NCBI GenBank assembly: GCA_035652315.1
Contig: DASREA010000028.1
Coordinates: forward strand, 18,245-82,244
Length of the DNA stretch: 64,000 bases
Direction: 5' to 3'
Source of the DNA: CANKHA01 sp035652315
Lineage (GTDB): Bacteria > Pseudomonadota > Alphaproteobacteria > Rhizobiales > Xanthobacteraceae
Shown here one piece after another: positions 27,230 to 36,753 of the stretch (the first letter of the stretch is position 1; each line of letters opens with the position of its first letter). Under the pieces are notes generated by a model. It searched no databases, was not told the origin of the DNA, and worked only from the letters and a program-made list of their open reading frames with translations. The translations under genes were made by a program, and so were the position numbers.

Positions 27230-28293
27230 CGGCATTGACGCAGCCCGGGATTCCCGCCGCCGATGCCGCGGCTTTGCGCGCTTCCGAAAAGGCGAGCGCC
27301 GAGAGCGGCCGCATCGGCGTCTTGATCGTGAATCTCGGAACGCCCGAGGCCACCGACTTCCTCTCGATGCGGCGTTATCTCAAGGAATTTTTGTCCGACC
27401 CCCGCGTGATCGAAAAAGACTCGCTGCTTTGGAAGTTCGTCTTCAACGCGGTTATCCTCACCCTCCGGCCACGCATCAAAGGGCGCAGCTACGACAAGAT
27501 CTGGAATCGCGAAAAGAACGAGTCGCCGCTGAAGACGATCACGCGGTCGCAAAGCGAAAAGCTCGGCGGCATGTTGGCGGCGCTGGATTCGCGTATCGTC
27601 GTCGATTGGGCGATGCGCTACGGCAATCCGTCGATCCCCTCCGGGCTCGACGCCCTGGTGGCGCAAGGCTGCGACCGCATTCTCGTCCTGCCGCTTTATC
27701 CGCAATACGCCGCGGCGACGACGGCCACGGTCGGCGATGAAGTGTTCCGTGTCCTGATGAAGATGCGGCATCAGCCCGCGCTCCGCATCGCGCCGCCCTA
27801 TTACGGCGATCCCTTTTACATCGACGCCATCGCTTCGTCGCTGCAGGCCGCGCTGAGCAAGCTTTCCTTCCAGCCGGAGGTCATCCTCGCTTCCTTCCAC
27901 GGCATTCCGCGCGATTACGCGCTCAAAGGCGACCCCTATCCGGCGCAATGTGAAGAAACGGTGCGGTTGCTGCGTGACAAGCTCGGCTATGACAAAGACA
28001 AGCTGCTGCTGACCTTCCAGTCACGATTCGGCCGGGCGGAGTGGCTGCAGCCCTATACCGACCGGACCGTGGAGAATCTCGCCCGGCGCGGCGTGCGGGA
28101 CATCGCGGTCATTACTCCGGGTTTCGCGGCGGATTGCCTGGAGACCTTGGAAGAGATCGCGGTGGAGAACGCGCATGTCTTCAAGCGCCAAGGCGGCAGG
28201 AATTTTGCCGCCATCCCTTGTCTCAACGACAGCGAGCTGGGCATGGCGGTGATCGGCCGCCTTGCGACGCGGGAACTGCAGGGCTGGCTGTAG
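27226..28293 (+). CDS. hemH: Ferrochelatase
   Basis: This 355-aa enzyme inserts iron into protoporphyrin IX in the last step of heme synthesis, at the inner membrane. Family motifs are GVLIVNLGTPE, MRRYLKEFLSDPRVIE, WAMRYGNPSI, LVLPLYPQYAA, the catalytic His in LASFHGIPRDY and CLETLEEIAVEN. The start is a GTG whose last two bases are shared with the preceding TGA. The first about 25 residues are an extension with no family motif, so an internal start is possible, but none has a better ribosome-binding site. Confidence 0.95.
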   Translation: MTALTQPGIPAADAAALRASEKASAESGRIGVLIVNLGTPEATDFLSMRRYLKEFLSDPRVIEKDSLLWKFVFNAVILTLRPRIKGRSYDKIWNREKNESPLKTITRSQSEKLGGMLAALDSRIVVDWAMRYGNPSIPSGLDALVAQGCDRILVLPLYPQYAAATTATVGDEVFRVLMKMRHQPALRIAPPYYGDPFYIDAIASSLQAALSKLSFQPEVILASFHGIPRDYALKGDPYPAQCEETVRLLRDKLGYDKDKLLLTFQSRFGRAEWLQPYTDRTVENLARRGVRDIAVITPGFAADCLETLEEIAVENAHVFKRQGGRNFAAIPCLNDSELGMAVIGRLATRELQGWL

Positions 28294-28320
28294 GCGCCGG
28301 TTTCGCGCTCTCAACGTCTC

Positions 28321-28352
28321 GTTAACCATATCCGTTTTTACTCCGTTAACCA
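28321..28352. promoter_or_regulatory. Tandem CtrA-like half-sites before the outer-membrane barrel gene
   Basis: GTTAACCA occurs twice in direct orientation, at 28321-28328 and 28345-28352. TTAACC-type half-sites are bound by the cell-cycle regulator CtrA in alphaproteobacteria, but the classical spacing (TTAA-N7-TTAA) is not met. The site is 120-150 bp upstream of the start codon. Confidence 0.4.
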
Positions 28353-28474
28353 CAGCCTGCCGGCCCGGCGGGCGGCGTGCTTATGGGCGCTGCGGCAAGC
28401 GCCTGGTCGCTGTTGTGCAGACCCGTTTTGCCTTTCCGACAGTGGGCAGAGCGCAGAGCGAGGAGGTCGTTCAG

Positions 28475-30055
28475 GTGGCGCGGCTTCGCCCAGGGGGTGC
28501 AGGAGCGGCCTTCGGCTTTGGCGTCTGCGCCCTTGCCGTTATTCTGGGCGCGACCGTCGCGGCGGCGCAAAGTTCTACGGACATCTTCGGCGCGCCGGAC
28601 GAATGGGATCCCGACAATCCGCCGAAGCTGATCAAGAAGCCGGACTTCGGCAACCCGGCGGGATCGGGCGCCGGTTCGACCGGATTCATTTCGACGAACA
28701 AACCGCGCAAGCCGCGGGCCAAGCCGAACGGCGCCGCTCCGGCGCCGCCCCAGCCGGCCGCCGCCGAAGCGCGCACGGCCGCCGCCCCGCTGCAACAGCC
28801 GCAGCCGCCGTCTTCGCTGGTGCCGATGCCGCCGCCAAGCTACGCGCCGGCGCAGCCGCCATCGGCGGCGCCCGAAATCACCGGCGCGATTCCGCCGAAG
28901 CGAAAGCCAAAGCCCGCGCTCGATCCCTATGAACCGCTCGGCATTCGTGCCGGCTCTTTCATCCTGCGCCCGGCCATCGCGTTGACCGGCGGCTTTGACA
29001 GCAATCCGGACCGGACGCCGGCCGGCACAGGCTCGTCGCTCTACATTGTGGCGCCCGAGTTGAAGGTGCAGTCGGATTGGGAGCGCCACGAATTGCGCGC
29101 CGATCTTCGCGGCACCTATACCGGCTATGGCTCGGAATCCTCTCTCAACGCCCCCTATTTTCAATCGACCGTGGACGGGCGCATCGATTGGACCCGCCGG
29201 ACGCAAATCAAGCTGCAAAACCGCTTCCTGCTCGCCACCGACAATCCGGGAAGCCCCAACTTTCAAGCCGGTGTGGCGAAGCCCGCGATCTACACCACGT
29301 TTGGAGGCAGCGCCGAGCTGGTCCATCAGTTCAATCGCCTGGAGCTTTCCGGGAAGGCCGGTATCGACCGCACCACCTATCAGGATTCCAAGCTGGTGGA
29401 CGGCTCCAGCGTCAACAATGACGACCGCAACCTGAACGATTACGCGCTGGAGCTGCGCGGCAGCTACGAGTTGCGGCCCGGCGTGAAACCCTTTGTCGAC
29501 GTGCAAGGCGACCGCCGTTTGCACGATCTGGAATTCGACAGTCTCGGCGTCCGCCGCGATTCCACGGGCCTGTCACCGCGCCTCGGTACGAGCTTCGAGC
29601 TGACGCGGCTGCTGACGGGAGAGGTCAGCGTCGGCTATGTGCAGCGCCATTATCAGGACCCCACGCTCGAGGACCTGAGCGGCCCCATTGCCCAAGGGTC
29701 GCTGCTCTGGTTGGCGACGCCGCTCACCAGCATGAAGCTGACACTGAATTCGACGGTCTACGAAAGTACGGAAACCAATGTGTCCGGCGTGTTGTCGCGC
29801 GATGCCGGGATCGAGGTCGATCACGCCTTCCGCGATTGGCTCGTGGGTGGCGTAAAGCTCGGCTATGGTTTGGACGATTACGTCGGTTCGCCGCGCGAGG
29901 ATCGGCGCTTCTCCGCCGGCGCCGAACTCACCTACAAGATGAATCGCGACGTGCAATTGAAAGGCGAGCTGCGCCGCGAACAGCGCCGCTCCAATGAGAC
30001 CGGCAACGACTATGACGCCAATATTTTCCTGCTGACGCTGCGCCTGCAGCGGTGA
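28475..30055 (+). CDS. Outer-membrane beta-barrel protein (BBP2-like)
   Basis: This 526-aa exported protein has a signal peptide ending at ATVAAAQ (about residue 32). A Pro/Ala/Lys-rich linker runs to about residue 145. The rest is an alternating polar/hydrophobic barrel ending in the aromatic-poor strand NIFLLTLRLQR. Repeated strands such as RPAIALTGGFDSNP, YVQRHYQDPTLED and SAGAELTYKMNRDVQLKGELR suggest a putative beta-barrel porin of the BBP2 type. GTG at 28475 is chosen for the strong AGGAGG 8 nt upstream and because the signal peptide begins there. The function is unknown; surface polysaccharide export or anchoring is one possibility. Confidence 0.78.
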   Translation: MARLRPGGAGAAFGFGVCALAVILGATVAAAQSSTDIFGAPDEWDPDNPPKLIKKPDFGNPAGSGAGSTGFISTNKPRKPRAKPNGAAPAPPQPAAAEARTAAAPLQQPQPPSSLVPMPPPSYAPAQPPSAAPEITGAIPPKRKPKPALDPYEPLGIRAGSFILRPAIALTGGFDSNPDRTPAGTGSSLYIVAPELKVQSDWERHELRADLRGTYTGYGSESSLNAPYFQSTVDGRIDWTRRTQIKLQNRFLLATDNPGSPNFQAGVAKPAIYTTFGGSAELVHQFNRLELSGKAGIDRTTYQDSKLVDGSSVNNDDRNLNDYALELRGSYELRPGVKPFVDVQGDRRLHDLEFDSLGVRRDSTGLSPRLGTSFELTRLLTGEVSVGYVQRHYQDPTLEDLSGPIAQGSLLWLATPLTSMKLTLNSTVYESTETNVSGVLSRDAGIEVDHAFRDWLVGGVKLGYGLDDYVGSPREDRRFSAGAELTYKMNRDVQLKGELRREQRRSNETGNDYDANIFLLTLRLQR

Positions 30056-30059
30056 CGGG

Positions 30060-30941
30060 CTATTTCCGCTGCAGCAGCCGTTCCAGCTCGGCGCGGAATT
30101 CCGACGCGAGATCGGCGCGCTGCAAGGCAAAAGAGACGTTGGCCGCGAGGAACCCGATCTTCGAGCCGCAGTCGAAGCTGCGACCCTCGAATTTCAAGCC
30201 GTAAAAGGTCTGCTTCTTCGCCAGCGCCACCATGGCGTCGGTGAGCTGGATTTCGCCGCCGGCCCCTCTTTCCTGGGTGGCAAGCAGATCGAAAATCTCC
30301 GGCTGCAAAATGTATCGGCCGGTGATCGACAGGTTGGATGGCGCGGCGTCCGGGCGCGGTTTCTCGACCATGCCAGTGATGGAGAAGGCCTTGCCGCGGG
30401 CCTTGCCCATGCCGACGATGCCGTACATGTGCACGCGGTCGCGCGGCACTTCCTCGACCGCGACCACGTTGGCGCGATCGTTGAGCCCGCGATAGACCTC
30501 CATCATCTGCGCCAAGCACCCGGGATTGTGCTGCACCAGCACGTCCGGCAGCAGCAGCGCAAACGGCTCATGCCCGACAAGCTCCCGCGCGCACCAAACG
30601 GCGTGGCCGAGGCCGAGCGGCGATTGCTGCCGGGTAAAGCTCGTGGTGCCCGGCCCGGGCAGGTCTTCCGAAAGGAGCTTGAGGTCCGATTGCTTGCGGC
30701 GTTCTTTCAACGTCAGTTCCAGTTCGAACTGGCGGTCGAAGTGATCCTCGATCACGGCCTTGTTGCGTCCGGTCACGAAGATGAAATGCTCGATCCCGGC
30801 CTCTCTCGCCTCATCGACCACGTGCTGGATCAGCGGCCGGTCGACCACCGGCAGCATTTCCTTGGGCATGGCCTTGGTGGCCGGAAGGAAGCGGGTTCCC
30901 AATCCGGCGACCGGGAAAACGGCTTTACGAATGGGCTTCAT
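30060..30941 (-). CDS. galU: UTP-glucose-1-phosphate uridylyltransferase
   Basis: This 293-aa enzyme makes UDP-glucose for glycans and membrane-derived oligosaccharides. The nucleotide signature is AVFPVAGLGTRFLPATKAMPKE (abbreviated), and further motifs are PLIQHVVDEA, QQSPLGLGHAVWCA and DVLVQ with the metal Asp. GLKFEGRSFDCGSKIGFL near the end is typical of GalU. The ATG at 30941 follows GGAG. It is divergent from the first lytic transglycosylase and convergent with the outer-membrane barrel gene, with only 4 bp between their stops. Confidence 0.95.
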   Translation of the reverse strand: MKPIRKAVFPVAGLGTRFLPATKAMPKEMLPVVDRPLIQHVVDEAREAGIEHFIFVTGRNKAVIEDHFDRQFELELTLKERRKQSDLKLLSEDLPGPGTTSFTRQQSPLGLGHAVWCARELVGHEPFALLLPDVLVQHNPGCLAQMMEVYRGLNDRANVVAVEEVPRDRVHMYGIVGMGKARGKAFSITGMVEKPRPDAAPSNLSITGRYILQPEIFDLLATQERGAGGEIQLTDAMVALAKKQTFYGLKFEGRSFDCGSKIGFLAANVSFALQRADLASEFRAELERLLQRK

Positions 30942-31091
30942 GCGGCTCCGGGCGCGGGAGGGAATTAACCGATTGCGCCTGTTGGGGTCCAAATGCGGTC
31001 AAATATGGGTTATTCAAATGCGCTAAGAAGTCAACGCAAGGTCGCCGCTCAATGGCGGTCACGGGCCGATCGACCCGGCAACAGTGGTGGA

Positions 31092-32312
31092 ATGATAATG
31101 CGGCGGAAATATCGGCGGTCAATCGGCGTTGCGGCGCTCATGGCCGCGGCCGTGGCGGGAAATGCCGCCGCCGCGCCCTGCCAGAAGGACATGAGCTTCG
31201 ACCGCTGGCTGGCGGGCTTGAAGCAGGAAGCCATGGCCGAGGGCGTATCGGCTTCGGTGATCGCCGCCGCGTCACCCTATCTCACCTACGATCCCGGCAT
31301 TGTGCGCCGCGACCGCGCGCAGGGCGTCTTTCAGCAAAGCTTCCTGCAATTCTCCGACCGTATGGCCGCCGCCTACCGCATCGAAGGCGCCCGCAGCCGC
31401 ATCGCCAAGTACAAAGATCTGTTCGCCCGCATCGAGCGCGAATACGGCGTGCCTGCGTCGGTGCTGACCGCGTTCTGGGGCCTGGAAAGCGATTTCGGCA
31501 CCAATAGCGGACGGCTCCCGGTTTTGCGCTCGGTGACGACGCTTGCTTACGATTGCCGCCGGCCGGATCGCTTTCGCGCCGATGTGATCGGCGGGCTGCG
31601 CATCATTCAGCACGGCGATCTGCGTCCCGAGGAGATGCTCGGCGACTGGGCCGGCGAATTGGGCGGCATGCAGATAACGCTGGCCGACTACGACAAATAC
31701 GCCGTGGATTTCGACGGCGACGGCCGGCGCGACGCAGTCCGCAGCGTTCCGGATACGCTGGCCTCGGCGGCGAATTATCTCGTCCATCTCGGCTGGCGGC
31801 GCGGCGAGCCTTGGCTGCAAGAAGTGCGCGTGCCGTCCAATCTTCCCTGGCAGGAAGCCGGCCCGGAAATCCAGCATCCGCGCTCGCAATGGGTGCAGTG
31901 GGGTGTCACCGGGGCGCATGGCAGCCTGCGCGCCGACGATCTGCCGGCTTCGTTGCTGCTGCCGATGGGGCGCTTCGGCCCGGCCTTTCTCGCCTATCCG
32001 AATTTCCTGAAGGCTTATCTCGGCTGGAATTCGGCGATGGTTTATTCGACGACAGCCGCTTATCTCGCCACCCGTATCGACGGCGCGCCGCCCATCAACC
32101 GCGGCCGCTCCGATATTCCGGTGCTCAGCAGCGCCCAGATCGCGGAGCTGCAGCGGATGCTGGCGGCGCGCGGGCTTCTGCCGGGCGCACCCGACGGCAA
32201 ATTCGGCGCCGGCACGCGCGTGGCGGTCAGGAAGGCGCAGCTTGCCTTGGGCCTGCCTGCGGATTCCTATCCGACGCCTGAATTGCTCGAACGGCTGCGC
32301 GGCGGTCGATAA
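31092..32312 (+). CDS. Lytic murein transglycosylase, MltB family (copy 1)
   Basis: This 406-aa exported enzyme cleaves peptidoglycan glycan strands with 1,6-anhydro product formation. The signal peptide ends around AGNAAAAP. The SLT/MltB domain has the catalytic Glu in FWGLESDFG, GELGGMQIT where most members read FGxxQFMP, and YAVDFDGDGRRD. A peptidoglycan-binding type 1 domain closes the protein (LQRMLAARGLLPG..DGKFGAGTRVAVRKAQ). GTGG precedes ATG 31092; a second ATG lies two codons on. A paralogue follows in tandem 96 bp later. Confidence 0.9.
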   Translation: MIMRRKYRRSIGVAALMAAAVAGNAAAAPCQKDMSFDRWLAGLKQEAMAEGVSASVIAAASPYLTYDPGIVRRDRAQGVFQQSFLQFSDRMAAAYRIEGARSRIAKYKDLFARIEREYGVPASVLTAFWGLESDFGTNSGRLPVLRSVTTLAYDCRRPDRFRADVIGGLRIIQHGDLRPEEMLGDWAGELGGMQITLADYDKYAVDFDGDGRRDAVRSVPDTLASAANYLVHLGWRRGEPWLQEVRVPSNLPWQEAGPEIQHPRSQWVQWGVTGAHGSLRADDLPASLLLPMGRFGPAFLAYPNFLKAYLGWNSAMVYSTTAAYLATRIDGAPPINRGRSDIPVLSSAQIAELQRMLAARGLLPGAPDGKFGAGTRVAVRKAQLALGLPADSYPTPELLERLRGGR

Positions 32313-32408
32313 GGGCGCCGCAAAAAAACCGTTGCCGCCCCTTAACCCTCGATAAACGATATCGGTCCCCAATAAGCTGATCGGCGGCGGGGCGTGGGAA
32401 TTTTCGGC

Positions 32409-33752
32409 ATGACCGGACTTGCGGCACGAAGCGGTGCCTGGGCGTTGATCGCTTGCCTTTGTCTTCCGTCGTCGGGAGAGGCCGGCCAGGTCAACGATCC
32501 GGTCGGCAGCCTGATCGGCAATTTGACCACCGGCGCGATCGGTGCCGATGCGGTTCCGTCGCACGCGGTCGATCCGTCAATGACGCCGCAGGCCATCGCG
32601 GCGTCGGCCGCCGAATTCGGCCTTTGTTTGGAGCGGCTGTGGCCCGAAGCTCAACGGCGCGGTTTGTCGCGGCCCGCGTACGAGACTTACGCGCTGTCAC
32701 TGACGCCCGATCTGAAAATCATGGAGTTGCTGGATTCGCAGCCGGAATTCACGAAATCGATCTGGGACTATCTCGACCTTCTGGTGACGGATGAGCGGAT
32801 CGCGCGAGGCCGCGAAATTCTCGCACAGAATCGCGCCGTCTTCGACGCGATGGAACGGGCCTATGGCGTCGACCGCTACATCGTGGCGGCGATCTGGGGC
32901 ATCGAATCGAATTTCGGCACCTCGGGCGGCGAACGGTCGGTCGCGCGTTCGACGGCCACATTGGCGTGCATCGGGCGGCGGCAGAACTACTTTCGCGAGG
33001 AATTTCTCTCGACACTGGAAATCCTCAACCGCGGCGACGTTCCCGCCGAGCGCTTGAAGGGCTCCTGGGCCGGCGCCTTTGGGCCCACGCAATTCATGCC
33101 GACTTCGTTCAAGCGCTACGCCGTGGACTTCGACGGCGACGGCCGCCGCGACGTCGTCGACTCCATTCCCGATCTGGTTGCGTCCACCGCGAACAATCTG
33201 AAAAAGGATGGCTGGCTGCCGGGCCAGACCTGGGGCTACGAAGTCGTGCTGCCGGAGAATTTCAATTACTTATTGGCCGATCGCTCGCGGCAGATGACGG
33301 TCGCCGAATGGCAGCGGCTCGGGGTCAGGCGGGCAGTCAATCTTCCGTTCCCGCGCGCGAACGACCGCGCCTATCTGCTCGTGCCGGCGGGTGCCCGCGG
33401 CCCGGCATTCCTGATGCTCAACAACTTCCGCGTGATCATGCGCTACAATCCAGCCGAGGCTTACGCTCTCGCGATCGGGTATCTCGCCGACCGCATGCGC
33501 GGCGGCGGCCCCTTCGTGCAGGGCTGGCCGCGCGACGAGCGCGTGCTCTCGCGTGCGGAACGCTACGAGCTGCAGCAGCGGCTGCTCGAACGCGGCTACA
33601 ACGTGGGCCCGGCGGACGGCCAATTGGGTCAGGCAACCCGCGCGGCGGTGCGCCAGTTCCAGGCTGCGATCGGGCTGCCGCCGGACGGCTTTGCCTCCGA
33701 AAGCCTCCTGATCCGCCTTCGCGGCGGCGCCAGCGGCATGGCGACGAGGTAA
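32409..33752 (+). CDS. Lytic murein transglycosylase, MltB family (copy 2)
   Basis: This 447-aa paralogue of the previous gene has the same layout: signal peptide (to about residue 26), MltB domain with catalytic Glu in IWGIESNFG, SWAGAFGPTQFMPTSFKRYAVD (abbreviated), DGDGRRDVVDSIPD, and a C-terminal peptidoglycan-binding domain (LQQRLLERGYNVGPADGQLG). Unlike copy 1 it keeps the standard GPTQFMP motif. ATG 32409 is chosen over GTG 32394 because GTGGGA gives it a ribosome-binding site. The tandem arrangement points to an old duplication and specialisation. Confidence 0.9.
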   Translation: MTGLAARSGAWALIACLCLPSSGEAGQVNDPVGSLIGNLTTGAIGADAVPSHAVDPSMTPQAIAASAAEFGLCLERLWPEAQRRGLSRPAYETYALSLTPDLKIMELLDSQPEFTKSIWDYLDLLVTDERIARGREILAQNRAVFDAMERAYGVDRYIVAAIWGIESNFGTSGGERSVARSTATLACIGRRQNYFREEFLSTLEILNRGDVPAERLKGSWAGAFGPTQFMPTSFKRYAVDFDGDGRRDVVDSIPDLVASTANNLKKDGWLPGQTWGYEVVLPENFNYLLADRSRQMTVAEWQRLGVRRAVNLPFPRANDRAYLLVPAGARGPAFLMLNNFRVIMRYNPAEAYALAIGYLADRMRGGGPFVQGWPRDERVLSRAERYELQQRLLERGYNVGPADGQLGQATRAAVRQFQAAIGLPPDGFASESLLIRLRGGASGMATR

Positions 33753-33864
33753 CCGGACCGCGACCCTCAAGTTGACATTTTTGGTATAGTATTTTGTCGG
33801 TCTTGGACGCCCTGTTTGCCGGGGCGGCGGCAATTTTGGTTCTTGCGTCATGGCGGAAAGCAAA

Positions 33865-35316
33865 ATGCGGCGGATCCTGATTGCTCTGGCCACGCTGGCG
33901 GGCGCGGTTTGCCTTGTCGGCCTGCCGCTCAGCCTCTCGCCCGCCGCCGCGCAGTTCTTCCCCTTCTTCGCGCCCTATCAGCCGCGGATGCTTGAGCAGC
34001 CAAGGGAAGCGCCGGCCGATTATTCCGAAGCCCCCTCGCCGAAAAAGCCGGAGACTGCGCCGACCACGACGGTCGTCGTCATGGGCGATTCCATGGCCGA
34101 TTGGCTCGCCTATGGTCTGGAACAGGCCTATGCCGACACCCCGGAAATGGGAGTCGTGCGCAAGATCAAGCGCTATTCCGGCCTGATCCGCTACGAGACG
34201 AAAAGCGATCTCGATTGGCCGCATGTGGCGCGCGATATCCTTGCGCAGGAAAATCCCGCGGCAGTCGTCGTGATCATGGGACTGAGCGACCGCAAGTCGC
34301 TCAACGAGGACGCCGTCACCAAGGACAACAAGGAAACCAAGGACAGTAAGGACGGCGCCGATCAATCCGCCAAGAGTGCGAACCAAAAGCCCGAGCCGAA
34401 GCGGGGCAAAGGCGCGACATTCGAATACCAGACCGATGCCTGGGCCGAGCAATATGCGAAGTTGATCGACCAGATGATCGCGGCGGTGAAAAGCAAGGGC
34501 GTTCCCGTGCTTTGGGTCGGCTTGCCCGCCGTTTGCTGTGCCAAGTCGACCGCCGACACGCTGTATCTCAACGATCTGTTCCGCACCGAGGCGGAAAAAA
34601 ACGGAATCGTCTACGTCGATGCCTGGGACGGTTTCGTCGACGACAACGGCAAATATTCGTCCTACGGTCCCGACGTGGAAGGCCAGACCCGACGGCTGCG
34701 TTCCCCCGACGGCGTCTATTTCACCCAGGCCGGCGCGCGCAAACTGGCGCATTACGTCGAGCGCGAATTGAGCCGCGTAATGTCGGTGCGGGCGACGCCG
34801 GTGGCTTTGCCCGCCGATTCGACGCCGGCTTCGGCCGCGCGCCCAGGACAGCCGCGGCCGGCAGCCGGTCCGGTTCTGCCGCTGAACGCGAACGCCACCG
34901 CGGATTCGGATCAACTGCTCGGCGGCGGACGCAACCCGCGCGGCGGCGCCAATTCCGATGCCGCGCGCGTTCTCGTCAAAGGCGAACCGGTCGCGCCGCT
35001 GAAAGGCCGCGCCGACGATTTCGGCTGGTCGGGCAACGGGCCGGAGGGCAGCGCCCCGGCGGCGAGCGAGAATTCCTCCGGCACCGAGGCCGGTTCCGCG
35101 CCGCCGTCAGCGCCGGCCGAACAGCAAGGCGGCAAGGAAGCCACCCCCGGTAAGCAGACCGATTCTGGCAAACCCGCCAACAAGGCGACGCAAGGCAATG
35201 CGACGGAAAACGCGGCGCACAAGCGGCCAGCCGCGGCGGGCGCGCGCGACGTGCCGCGTCCGCCGGCGCCGATCGGTCGCTCGTCGGGGTCCGCGCCGCT
35301 GAATCTGTTGCGGTAA
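33865..35316 (+). CDS. DUF459 SGNH-hydrolase-like exported protein
   Basis: This 483-aa exported protein starts MRRILIALATLAGAVCLVG (signal peptide to about LSPAAAQ). The SGNH-like domain opens with VVVMGDSMADWL, the nucleophile block, then VVVIMGLSDRK and LWVGLPAVCC. The block that usually supplies the catalytic Asp-His reads SPDGVYFTQAG, with Tyr where many SGNH enzymes have His. Residues about 320-480 are a low-complexity Pro/Ala/Gly tail. ATG 33865 is preferred because GGAAAG sits 4-9 nt before it. The substrate is unknown; acyl or acetyl removal from cell-wall glycans is a guess based on the neighbouring transglycosylases. Confidence 0.8.
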   Translation: MRRILIALATLAGAVCLVGLPLSLSPAAAQFFPFFAPYQPRMLEQPREAPADYSEAPSPKKPETAPTTTVVVMGDSMADWLAYGLEQAYADTPEMGVVRKIKRYSGLIRYETKSDLDWPHVARDILAQENPAAVVVIMGLSDRKSLNEDAVTKDNKETKDSKDGADQSAKSANQKPEPKRGKGATFEYQTDAWAEQYAKLIDQMIAAVKSKGVPVLWVGLPAVCCAKSTADTLYLNDLFRTEAEKNGIVYVDAWDGFVDDNGKYSSYGPDVEGQTRRLRSPDGVYFTQAGARKLAHYVERELSRVMSVRATPVALPADSTPASAARPGQPRPAAGPVLPLNANATADSDQLLGGGRNPRGGANSDAARVLVKGEPVAPLKGRADDFGWSGNGPEGSAPAASENSSGTEAGSAPPSAPAEQQGGKEATPGKQTDSGKPANKATQGNATENAAHKRPAAAGARDVPRPPAPIGRSSGSAPLNLLR

Positions 35317-35334
35317 TTGGCTTGGGCGGCGGCT

Positions 35335-36753
35335 TCAGCGCGGCAGCGTCGTCGAACCCATCAGGAATTCGTCCACCGCGCGCGCGGCTTGGCGGCCCTC
35401 GCGGATCGCCCACACCACCAACGACTGGCCGCGCCGCATGTCGCCGGCGGCGAACACCTTGGCGAGCGTGGTGCGGTAGTCCTGGGTATTGGCGCGCACA
35501 TTGCCGCGTTGATCCAGTTCGAGCCCCAGCGACTTGATCATGCCTTCATGCACCGGATGGACGAAGCCCATGGCGAGCAGCACGAGTTCGGCCTCGATCT
35601 CAAACTCGCTGCCGGGCACCGGCTTGAACTTGTCGTCGACGTGAACGCAATGCAGTTTCTTCACGCGGCCATTCTCACCTGAGAATTTCTGCGTCATCAC
35701 CGAGAATTCCCGCTTGGCGCCTTCCTCGTGGCTGTGCGAGGTGCGCAGCTTCAGCGGCCAATCCGGCCACGTCAGCAGCTTGTTCTCATGGACGGGCGGC
35801 TGCGGCATGATTTCGAAATTCGTGACCGACAGCGCGCCCTGGCGGATCGCCGTGCCGATGCAGTCGGAACCGGTATCGCCGCCGCCGATCACCACCACAT
35901 GCTTGCCCTTGGCGGTGATTGGCTTCACGTCACCGATCGGCTCGCCGCTGACGCGCCGGTTCTGCTGCGGCAAGTAGTCCATGGCGAAGTGGATGCCGTC
36001 GAGCTCGCGGCCGGGGATCGGCAGATCGCGTGGCTGTTCGGCGCCGCCGGTCAGGACGACGGAGTCATATTCCTTCAGCAGCTTGTCGGCCGCCACATTC
36101 ACGCCGACATGGGCGCCGTAATGGAACGTCACGCCCTCAGCCTGCATCTGCGAGACACGGCGATCGACGATGTGCTTCTCCATTTTGAAATCGGGAATGC
36201 CGTAACGCAGCAGCCCGCCGGCTTTGGCGTGCTTCTCGAAGACATGCACGTCGTGTCCGGCGCGTGCGAGCTGTTGCGCGCAAGCCATTCCCGCTGGCCC
36301 CGAACCGATCACCGCCACGCGTTTGCCGGTCTTGTGCGTCGGCGGCTCCGGCTGCACCCAGCCCTCGGCGAAGGCGCGGTCGGCGATGGCGCATTCGATG
36401 GTTTTGATGGTGACCGGATTGTCCTCGATGTTCAGCGTGCAGGAAGCCTCGCACGGCGCCGGGCAGACGCGGCCCGTCACTTCGGGAAAGTTGTTGGTCG
36501 AATGCAGATTGCGCGCGGCCGTTTCCCAGCGGCCCTTGTAGACGAGGTCGTTCCAGTCGGGGATCTGGTTGTTCACCGGGCAGCCGGTGTGACAATAGGG
36601 AATGCCGCAATCCATGCAGCGCGCGGCCTGCTTCTTGTTCTCCTCTTCCGGAAGCGGCAGCAGGAATTCGTGCCAATGCTTGATGCGCTGCTCCACCGGC
36701 TCGTAATGCCGGTCCTCGCGCTCGAACTCCAGAAATCCGGTGATCTTACCCAT
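35335..36753 (-). CDS. gltD: Glutamate synthase (NADPH) small subunit
   Basis: This 472-aa flavoprotein subunit of GOGAT transfers electrons from NADPH to the large subunit. The N-terminal cysteines for two [4Fe-4S] clusters are seen in CMDCGIPYCHTGCPVNN and GRVCPAPCEASC. The FAD site is VAVIGSGPAGMACAQQLA, and the NADPH site is VVVIGGGDTGSDC. It follows gltB after 165 bp on the same strand, so both probably come from the gltB promoter. Subunit order B then D is standard. Confidence 0.96.
   Translation of the reverse strand: MGKITGFLEFEREDRHYEPVEQRIKHWHEFLLPLPEEENKKQAARCMDCGIPYCHTGCPVNNQIPDWNDLVYKGRWETAARNLHSTNNFPEVTGRVCPAPCEASCTLNIEDNPVTIKTIECAIADRAFAEGWVQPEPPTHKTGKRVAVIGSGPAGMACAQQLARAGHDVHVFEKHAKAGGLLRYGIPDFKMEKHIVDRRVSQMQAEGVTFHYGAHVGVNVAADKLLKEYDSVVLTGGAEQPRDLPIPGRELDGIHFAMDYLPQQNRRVSGEPIGDVKPITAKGKHVVVIGGGDTGSDCIGTAIRQGALSVTNFEIMPQPPVHENKLLTWPDWPLKLRTSHSHEEGAKREFSVMTQKFSGENGRVKKLHCVHVDDKFKPVPGSEFEIEAELVLLAMGFVHPVHEGMIKSLGLELDQRGNVRANTQDYRTTLAKVFAAGDMRRGQSLVVWAIREGRQAARAVDEFLMGSTTLPR

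Noticed and set aside
33770..33800. Promoter TTGACA...TATAGT before the DUF459 gene
   Set aside because: The two boxes are only about 7 bp apart, so they cannot serve as a -35/-10 pair. No other pairing is convincing.
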